A DNA stretch of 5,378 nt from positions 1-5,378 of the forward strand of contig JBCDMA010000276.1 in assembly GCA_038744645.1 (NCBI GenBank), written 5' to 3'. This document shows positions 1-3,654 of this stretch, piece by piece. The position numbers and the translations under genes are program-made. Below the pieces are notes generated by a model. That model searched no databases. It saw nothing but the letters and a program-made list of their open reading frames with translations, and was not told the DNA's origin. This DNA comes from Glaciecola sp038744645 (GTDB lineage: Bacteria; Pseudomonadota; Gammaproteobacteria; Enterobacterales; Alteromonadaceae). Numbering within the stretch: the stretch's first letter is position 1; each line of letters begins with the position of its first letter.

Positions 1-5
1 AATAC

Positions 6-21
6 CTGTCTATTAAAACAG
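6..21. promoter_or_regulatory. LexA (SOS box)-like inverted repeat
   Basis: The sequence CTGT-N8-ACAG with an AT-rich spacer (ctattaaa) fits the core of the gammaproteobacterial LexA operator, and one further base pair (C5/G22) extends the symmetry. It ends 36 bases before the start codon of the membrane-protein gene at 58. A weak -10-like TATTAA (11-16) lies inside it, so a bound repressor would cover the promoter. The outer consensus bases (TA...TA) are mostly not matched. The alternative is a chance 5-bp hairpin belonging to whatever precedes the window. Confidence 0.45.
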
Positions 22-57
22 GAACTCACTTGATCAGAATTGTTTGCGGAGATTGTA

Positions 58-558
58 ATGGCGGCTATGCGCTTAATTGTTTCAGGCCTTATTGCGTTTG
101 TCTTTTATGCGGGTTGGGCTTGGTACGCAAACAGTTTGGTAGTATCTGATCATCAACAGCTTATAAAAGCTGCTCTCGTTCAAGGGGGCTATAGTGGCGC
201 AATGACGTTTATGTTCACAGCAATGCTGGAGTACTTCTTTAAAAAAATGGGGGCAAATTCATTTTGTCTCGTTTTGATCACGCCCCGTTGGTCAACACAT
301 ACTGAACGTGATCCATGCGCGACAAAAGAGACCTTTATTGCTGCACTGAAACAATTTGCGATAGTTAACAAAAAAAGCATCGCTGGTAAGTTCTTAGTGC
401 CATTGCCCGCACTTTTCATTCAATCAGTACTTGTTTTTGCAGTGAATATCTACTTTCGCACGCCAAATCTGATTTTGACTGTGCTGCCATCGATTATCTT
501 TAGCGGCGTATATGGGTATTCTTATGCACTATCGATCAGTAAAAAAACGACTGAATAG
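58..558 (+). CDS. Small four-helix integral membrane protein, function unknown
   Basis: This is a 166-residue inner-membrane protein that I do not recognise as a named family. Four hydrophobic segments are visible at about residues 5-24, 39-62, 111-133 and 137-161. A polar, charged loop of about 45 residues (about 65-108) separates the two helical pairs, and a short basic tail (SKKTTE) ends the protein. No catalytic or metal-binding motif is evident. I chose the ATG at 58 because GCGGAGA (46-52) sits 5 bases upstream as a ribosome binding site; an in-frame TTG at 40 would add six residues but has no better site. The gene appears to stand alone, with 187 bases before the next gene. A LexA-like repeat lies just upstream, which may point to damage-inducible expression, but this is inference. 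Real coding sequence is likely given its length, its ribosome binding site and its coherent membrane topology. Confidence 0.8.
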   Translation: MAAMRLIVSGLIAFVFYAGWAWYANSLVVSDHQQLIKAALVQGGYSGAMTFMFTAMLEYFFKKMGANSFCLVLITPRWSTHTERDPCATKETFIAALKQFAIVNKKSIAGKFLVPLPALFIQSVLVFAVNIYFRTPNLILTVLPSIIFSGVYGYSYALSISKKTTE

Positions 559-566
559 GTTCAGTC
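549..566. terminator. Hairpin over the stop codon of the membrane-protein gene
   Basis: GACTGAA (549-555) and TTCAGTC (560-566) form a perfect 7-bp stem with a 4-base loop (TAGG) that contains the stop codon. There is no T-run on the + strand. A run of seven A (541-547) just before it would read as a T-run on the minus strand. The structure therefore looks more like an intrinsic terminator for leftward transcription, or a 3' stabilising hairpin, than a normal terminator for the upstream gene. Confidence 0.4.
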
Positions 567-745
567 AGACACCTACATACTACTTGCCTATGTAACGAAA
601 TATGGTTAACCTCTTTAAATGTTTGTTAACATGCATAGTAACCCGCTCAGCGTTTTGTGGCCATTCGCAAGTTTCTAATTTAAGATGGCGTAGGTTGGGG
701 ATGACCACTGACAAAACAAACGCTTAGAAGTATGGAGTAATAGCA
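559..745. other. Intergenic region without an identified promoter
   Basis: Beyond the end of the hairpin at 549-566, this gap holds two copies of GTTAAC (605-610 and 625-630). The second is the left end of an imperfect 18-bp palindrome (625-642, 14 of 18 positions symmetric). No sigma70 pair with acceptable spacing stood out, and no small ORF with a ribosome binding site was found apart from the start of the exported-protein gene. Confidence 0.4.
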
Positions 746-1087
746 ATGGCTATGATTAAAAAGGGATTATTAATATTTGTCTTCTTCTGTGTGAGCAGTA
801 TGAGCGCACTCGCAAATCAAACTGAACAAGAGAACATCGACATTGATGCGTTGATAGCGGGGGGCGCTTCCTCAGTGCTATGTGAGATGGGCGAACGAAG
901 TCGCATCATCGTTTTGGACAGTCCAAGCAGTACGTCAGAATTCATGTGCAGAGTTGTCTATAGCACCGAGTACGGTATTTCAGTGCCATGGTATGCGAAG
1001 TGGGATGAAAACTTTTGCGTAGAAAAGGCGCGTGAATTGGTCAATCGACAAGTAAGCCTCGGGTTCGAATGTAACCGCCAAAACTAG
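746..1087 (+). CDS. Small exported four-cysteine protein, function unknown
   Basis: This is a 113-residue protein with a clear Sec-type signal peptide: basic start (MAMIKK), hydrophobic core at about residues 7-17, and an Ala-Leu-Ala cleavage site after residue 23. It probably acts in the periplasm or outside the cell. The mature part of about 90 residues has exactly four cysteines (46, 68, 91, 109), which suggests two disulfide bonds. It also has an aromatic PWYAKW stretch at 81-86. The lone Cys15 lies inside the signal core; it is not followed by a lipoprotein-like context, so I do not call it a lipoprotein. GGAG at 734-737, 8 bases before the ATG, supports this start; the ATG at 752 is possible but further away. 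I do not recognise the family and propose no function. The gene stands alone, and no convincing -35/-10 pair could be picked in the 187 bases before it. Confidence 0.75.
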   Translation: MAMIKKGLLIFVFFCVSSMSALANQTEQENIDIDALIAGGASSVLCEMGERSRIIVLDSPSSTSEFMCRVVYSTEYGISVPWYAKWDENFCVEKARELVNRQVSLGFECNRQN

Positions 1088-1114
1088 GTGGTAATGACTT
1101 ACTAGACGATTGAT

Positions 1115-1154
1115 AAGACACTACTGAGGTTGCAACTAAACTCAACGGTGTCTT
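1115..1154 (+). other. Stem-loop downstream of the exported-protein gene
   Basis: AAGACACT (1115-1122) pairs with GGTGTCTT (1147-1154), eight pairs including one T-G wobble. After a 2x2 internal loop, TGAG (1125-1128) pairs with CTCA (1141-1144), leaving a 12-base loop. It begins 27 bases after the stop codon at 1087. No T-run follows on either strand, so a classical intrinsic terminator is not supported. It could stabilise the 3' end of the message or act in Rho-dependent ending. Confidence 0.4.
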
Positions 1155-1262
1155 CACGCCTCATCCACTCCTGTCAAAAAACGCATCACTTTAATACAAA
1201 ATGACGTCCCAGCGGCTACTTGCGTAATGTCTATCGACGTTTAATTCAGCAATTAATGATTT

Positions 1263-1271
1263 TGCTATAAA
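1263..1271 (+). promoter_or_regulatory. Candidate extended -10 promoter for the deaminase gene
   Basis: TGCTATAAA fits the extended -10 pattern TGnTATAAT with one mismatch at the last base. It would place a transcript start near 1278, giving a leader of about 95 bases before the start codon at 1374. No good -35 is visible at 15-17 bases upstream, which an extended -10 can tolerate. A second -10-like CATAAT (1290-1295) also lacks a well-spaced -35. The remainder of the 1088-1373 gap shows no gene. Confidence 0.4.
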
Positions 1272-1373
1272 CCACTTGCGACTTCAGTGCATAATATTCT
1301 TGTCAGCGTTTGTTTTTTAACGCGCAATAATGAATAACAGAATGGCAAACAACTCTGATAGGAAAAAGTGATA

Positions 1374-2375
1374 ATGATAAAAGAATATATAGAAGGAATG
1401 CCGAAAGCTGAATTACACGTGCATCTTGAGGGTACTCTTGAACCAGAGCACATCTTTGCACTCGCTAAACGCAATAACATTTCATTGGATTACAAGACAC
1501 CGGAAGAAGTTGTCGATGCTTATGATTTTCACGACCTTCCTTCATTTCTTACGATTTATTATGCAGCGATGAATGTATTGTTAACAGAACAAGATTTTTA
1601 CGAACTCGCCTATCATTATTTCCTAAGAGCAAAGCAAGACAATATTGTTTATGTGGAGCCATTTTTCGACCCCCAAGGGCATACGAGCCGCGGTGTTGCC
1701 TTTGATACCATTATTCAAGGTATTCATCGCGCGCAGGTGGACGCAAAAGAGAACCTCGGCATCGAATCAAATCTTATTATGTGTTTTCTAAGAGATTTAT
1801 CAGCAGAATCTGCGATGGAACACCTTGAAATGAGTTTGCCCTATAAAGATTGGATCATTGGCGTTGGTTTGGACTCCGACGAAAAAGACAACCCACCTTC
1901 CAAGTTTGCAGAGGTGTTTTCTCGTGCGAGGTCTGAAGGTTATCAGCTTACGATGCATTGTGATGTGAATCAGATTGATATCGTCGACCACATGTGGCAG
2001 TGCGTCAATGATATCCAGGTTGACCGTATCGACCACGGCATTAACTCACTGGAAGATGAATCGCTTTGTAATGAAATCGTGAAACGCGGGCTGGGTCTAA
2101 CGGTATGTCCAGTATCAAATAGATTTGTTGTGCAAAATCTTACATCATCGGAAATAAAATCCATGTTGGCTAAGAAGATGAAAGTGACAATAAACTCGGA
2201 TGATCCTGGGTATTTTCGAGCCTATCTTACAGATAATTTTTTGGCATTAGTGGACGACACAACATTTACGGTTGACGAGATTAAGCAACTGAATAAAAAC
2301 GCTTTTGATGTTAGTTGGTTGAGCACAGACCAAAAACAACAGTATCTGGATATGGTTGAAGACTATGCTGCGTAA
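1374..2375 (+). CDS. Adenosine/adenine deaminase-family amidohydrolase with variant active site
   Basis: This is a 333-residue cytoplasmic enzyme of the adenosine deaminase family (amidohydrolase superfamily), which hydrolytically removes the 6-amino group from purines. Visible landmarks, numbered from the ATG at 1374, are ELHVHLEG with metal ligands H15 and H17, FFDPQGHTSRG (97-107, typical of the adenine-deaminase-like branch), H195 in MHCDVNQ, H221 in IDHGI, CPVSN (245-249), and D276/D277 in NSDDP. Length is normal for the family. The odd point is that the usual HAGE motif, whose Glu is the catalytic proton shuttle, is HCDV here, so that Glu is missing. This argues against a plain adenosine deaminase and for a subgroup with another substrate; N6-substituted adenines (cytokinin-type deaminases are known in this family) are one possibility, which is inference. 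AGGA at 1360-1363 is 10 bases from the ATG and only 4 from an in-frame GTG at 1368, which would add two residues. The gene is monocistronic and converges on the gene at 2386. Confidence 0.93.
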   Translation: MIKEYIEGMPKAELHVHLEGTLEPEHIFALAKRNNISLDYKTPEEVVDAYDFHDLPSFLTIYYAAMNVLLTEQDFYELAYHYFLRAKQDNIVYVEPFFDPQGHTSRGVAFDTIIQGIHRAQVDAKENLGIESNLIMCFLRDLSAESAMEHLEMSLPYKDWIIGVGLDSDEKDNPPSKFAEVFSRARSEGYQLTMHCDVNQIDIVDHMWQCVNDIQVDRIDHGINSLEDESLCNEIVKRGLGLTVCPVSNRFVVQNLTSSEIKSMLAKKMKVTINSDDPGYFRAYLTDNFLALVDDTTFTVDEIKQLNKNAFDVSWLSTDQKQQYLDMVEDYAA

Positions 2376-2381
2376 TTGACC

Positions 2382-2403
2382 CAAGCTAATCGTTGTTAGC
2401 TTG
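2382..2403. terminator. Hairpin between convergent genes, possible bidirectional terminator
   Basis: CAAGCTAA (2382-2389) and TTAGCTTG (2396-2403) form a perfect 8-bp stem with a 6-base loop. It lies 6 bases after the deaminase stop codon and covers the last codons and stop of the minus-strand cyclotransferase gene. Its position between two convergent genes fits a shared terminator, but there is no T-run on either side, so termination here would be weak or factor-dependent. Confidence 0.45.
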
Positions 2404-2874
2404 TGCTCTGAGTTCATCCCAGATGGCACTGGCTGACTTGATATCAGTTTTACCCCAACTACGCGACATGAATTGCTCAACAATGTGAATAAATTTAACG
2501 CTTTCTTGCACCTGCCATTGCTTAAAATCCCATGGTTGGTTGCATGCGGGTAACGCTAAATCCTTCGCTTCATTGTATTTTGCATTAATGCATTTACCGT
2601 CTGACAAATGCACTCGAATATCTGCCAATGCATATTCATCCCCTTCAAAAAATGCTAGACGTGCAATAGCTTCGTCGTTTAGTCCATATAATACCTCGCC
2701 GTAGGTAATAGCATTTGGTGTGGGTTTTAAGATGGGAAAGGATTCACCGGGAAAACAGTAGGTCGCATAGTTCTTCGCAGTTGCAGACTCAATACGTATA
2801 TTGCTTATTGTATCAGCAAACACAATGGCTCTGATTTTATCATTCAGCAATGAACCATAGACAAAGACAATCAT
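2386..2874 (-). CDS. Gamma-glutamylcyclotransferase-like (AIG2-like/GGCT fold) protein
   Basis: This is a 162-residue cytoplasmic protein of the gamma-glutamylcyclotransferase-like fold. Known members release 5-oxoproline from gamma-glutamyl amines, dipeptides or glutathione; the substrate here cannot be told. The family's N-terminal nucleotide-like loop is plain (FVYGSLL, residues 4-10). It is followed by the central YGEVLYGL strand (58-65) and the FFEGDEY motif (75-81), in which E77 is the likely catalytic Glu. A C-terminal tail of about 60 residues beyond the core, rich in Trp and charged residues, resembles nothing I recognise. I chose the ATG at 2874 because the YGSL strand then starts right at the N terminus, as is usual; an in-frame TTG at 2892 would add MQVCKF. 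It lies 40 bases downstream of the unknown gene 2915-3277 on the same strand and is probably co-transcribed with it. It converges with the deaminase gene. Confidence 0.82.
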   Translation of the reverse strand: MIVFVYGSLLNDKIRAIVFADTISNIRIESATAKNYATYCFPGESFPILKPTPNAITYGEVLYGLNDEAIARLAFFEGDEYALADIRVHLSDGKCINAKYNEAKDLALPACNQPWDFKQWQVQESVKFIHIVEQFMSRSWGKTDIKSASAIWDELRAQANND

Positions 2875-2914
2875 AAATTTGCAAACCTGCAACTGGCGAT
2901 TATTCGACTAGGAA

Positions 2915-3277
2915 TTATTCATACTTTACTTGAAGGCTTTGCTCAACCACTTTTAATCTGAGTTTCATAAAGCGCAGTTTTTGACTGTCACATTTTGAAT
3001 AGCAAAACTGGTTCATTAATTCAATGCATTTCGTGAATCCTTCAACGCAAGCGAGTCGCCATGCTTGCAGCATTGTTTTATCAGAAATAGTATCAAAGAA
3101 AACAAATGCACTGCGTTCTGCCACTTTGAATTTATCCGTATTCTGATGCTGTCTAGATAGCAGCATATTGAGTTGCTGAAGATATTCGGCAATGAGGTTT
3201 TCTGTGTTTTTAATCCCACAGTACCTTATCTTGCTCTCAAGTAAATCGATTGATAGTTGATGCTGTTGTTGGCTCAT
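2915..3277 (-). CDS. Hypothetical 120-residue cysteine-containing helical protein
   Basis: I do not recognise this protein. It is predicted to be soluble, with no signal peptide or membrane segment. The sequence is mostly helix-forming: a Gln-rich start (MSQQQHQ), a long amphipathic stretch at residues 8-42, and a basic, Leu/Lys/Arg-rich C terminus (100-118). Five cysteines are present (20, 77, 84, 92, 96); the last three form the spacing C-x7-C-x3-C around residues 84-96, which could bind metal or a disulfide partner, though that is inference. The ATG at 3277 is preferred because GGA (3286-3284 on the minus strand) is 6 bases upstream; the ATG at 3283 directly abuts that site. It is the first gene of a likely two-gene minus-strand unit with the cyclotransferase-like gene. 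Its upstream region holds a Fur-like palindrome and a 14-bp perfect palindrome, hinting at regulated expression. Confidence 0.7.
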   Translation of the reverse strand: MSQQQHQLSIDLLESKIRYCGIKNTENLIAEYLQQLNMLLSRQHQNTDKFKVAERSAFVFFDTISDKTMLQAWRLACVEGFTKCIELMNQFCYSKCDSQKLRFMKLRLKVVEQSLQVKYE

Positions 3278-3295
3278 GGTCATTCCAAAGAAGAT

Positions 3296-3309
3296 ACAGG
3301 TCGACCTGT
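3296..3309. repeat. Perfect 14-bp palindrome in the upstream region of the minus-strand pair
   Basis: ACAGGTCGACCTGT is a perfect palindrome centred between 3302 and 3303. It lies 18 bases upstream of the start codon at 3277, probably within the transcribed leader. Having no loop, it is better suited as a binding site for a dimeric regulator than as an RNA hairpin. I do not match it to a known regulator. Confidence 0.5.
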
Positions 3310-3325
3310 TGTCACGTCAGCAACA

Positions 3326-3349
3326 ATTTTAATGAGAATGGTTCTTATT
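3326..3349 (-). promoter_or_regulatory. Fur-box-like palindrome over a candidate minus-strand promoter
   Basis: AATGAGAATGGTTCTTATT (3331-3349) is a 19-bp palindrome with 7 of 9 symmetric pairs. It closely resembles the form AATGAnAATnATTnTCATT used for Fur sites in related gammaproteobacteria, with two mismatches at fixed positions. On the minus strand, TAAAAT (3331-3326) is a good -10, with no strong -35. The palindrome would fill the spacer of that promoter, a normal place for repression. The target would be the minus-strand gene at 3277. Only pattern matching supports this. Confidence 0.45.
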
Positions 3350-3425
3350 AGTATCCTACTATGGCCGTAGCCAATGAGTATTCTGATGGAAGTTATATTC
3401 AAAGCTGAGTTATCCTAATCTTCTA

Positions 3426-3455
3426 TTGACATTTAGACGTCTATACTGCAATCTT
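3426..3455 (+). promoter_or_regulatory. Candidate promoter of the thr operon
   Basis: A perfect -35 TTGACA (3426-3431) is followed after 18 bases by TGC-AATCTT, a weak extended -10 (3450-3455), giving a start near 3462 and about 37 bases before the leader peptide. A better -10 hexamer, TATACT (3442-3447), is only 10 bases from the -35 and would need another -35. The exact promoter is therefore unsettled, but its general location in front of the leader peptide is well placed. Confidence 0.5.
3427..3450. promoter_or_regulatory. MetJ operator-like met box in the thr promoter
   Basis: AGACGTCT (3435-3442) is an exact match to the 8-bp met box bound by the methionine repressor MetJ, and sits in a perfect 10-bp palindrome (3434-3443). 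MetJ binds tandem boxes; the adjacent 8-mers match less well: TGACATTT (3427-3434) at 5 of 8 and ATACTGCA (3443-3450) at 4 of 8. The site fills the spacer of the candidate promoter, which is a natural repression position. Confidence 0.5.
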
Positions 3456-3498
3456 CGTGCTCACATTTATACGGCTTAGCTGATAACGACAGAAAACC

Positions 3499-3567
3499 AT
3501 GATCATCATCATAACAATGACAACAACAATGATGATTACCACCTTTAAAAGGGCGGTCGTTAGTTAA
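3499..3567 (+). CDS. thrL: thr operon leader peptide
   Basis: This 22-codon peptide couples supply of charged tRNA to transcription of the threonine operon. Residues 2-5 and 13 are Ile and residues 6, 8-10, 14 and 15 are Thr, so 11 of 22 are the regulatory amino acids, as in the Thr/Ile-rich leaders of known thr operons. Three internal Met codons (7, 11, 12) are interspersed, which the E. coli leader lacks. The tail is FKRAVVS followed by TAA at 3565-3567. The ATG at 3499 is the first one after an in-frame stop at 3484. No strong ribosome binding site is visible (only an A-rich GACAGAAAACC). The stop codon lies in the 5' arm of the antiterminator, so a ribosome finishing the peptide would block that structure and allow the terminator to form. 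Confidence 0.9.
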   Translation: MIIIITMTTTMMITTFKRAVVS

Positions 3568-3594
3568 TGCCAATGAGAAAACTAACGAAAGCCC
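3551..3594 (+). promoter_or_regulatory. Antiterminator hairpin of the thr attenuator
   Basis: TCGTTAGTT (3557-3565) pairs with AACTAACGA (3580-3588) in 9 pairs. After a GG/AA internal loop, GGGC (3551-3554) pairs with GCCC (3591-3594). The 3' arm takes bases 3588 and 3591-3594 from the left arm of the terminator, so the two structures exclude each other. A ribosome stalled on Thr/Ile codons (3502-3543) leaves this hairpin free to form; one at the stop codon (3565-3567) covers its left arm. Confidence 0.75.
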
Positions 3595-3654
3595 GCTAAC
3601 AAAGCGGGCTTTTTTGTAGCTATATGTAATCAATTTGGGGGCAAGGAGTCTCGA
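3568..3654 (+). other. Leader-to-thrA spacer holding the attenuator
   Basis: These 87 bases between the leader stop codon and thrA hold the right part of the antiterminator, the terminator, a T-run, and the thrA ribosome binding site AAGGAG (3643-3648). No other gene or signal is seen in them. Confidence 0.7.
3588..3615 (+). terminator. Rho-independent terminator of the thr attenuator
   Basis: AAAGCCCGCT (3588-3597) and AGCGGGCTTT (3603-3612) form a perfect 10-bp stem with loop AACAA, and six T (3610-3615) follow the GC-rich core. It lies between the leader peptide and thrA, ending 39 bases before the thrA start codon. This is a textbook intrinsic terminator, which here sets read-through into thrA. 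Confidence 0.93.

Noticed and set aside
241..247. Run of seven A in the membrane-protein gene as a programmed frameshift site
   Set aside because: The frame continues normally to a full-length protein, and no alternative frame product or stimulatory structure was apparent.
1202..1217. Possible met box (TGACGTCC) upstream of the deaminase
   Set aside because: It matches the octamer at only 6 of 8, and the neighbouring 8-mers match at 3/8 and 4/8, so it does not form a convincing tandem array.
1306..1323. GCGTT...AACGC around a T-run upstream of the deaminase, considered as a terminator or PurR site
   Set aside because: The stem is only 5 bp with the T-run in the loop, and the sequence does not fit the PurR consensus.
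1800..2164. Minus-strand frames inside the deaminase gene
   Set aside because: They overlap a gene with clear family motifs and have no ribosome binding sites or recognisable products.
3307..3325. TGTTG...CAACA inverted repeat next to the 14-bp palindrome
   Set aside because: Only 5 bp per arm, with an asymmetric 9-base centre; expected by chance in AT-rich intergenic DNA.
3433..3633. Minus-strand reading frame of 66 codons with a His/Cys/Asp-rich stretch across the thr leader
   Set aside because: It is the complement of the thr leader peptide and attenuator; the HHCCCHC-like stretch comes from the reverse reading of the ATG/ATC/ACA codons. There is no ribosome binding site, and the terminator lies inside it.
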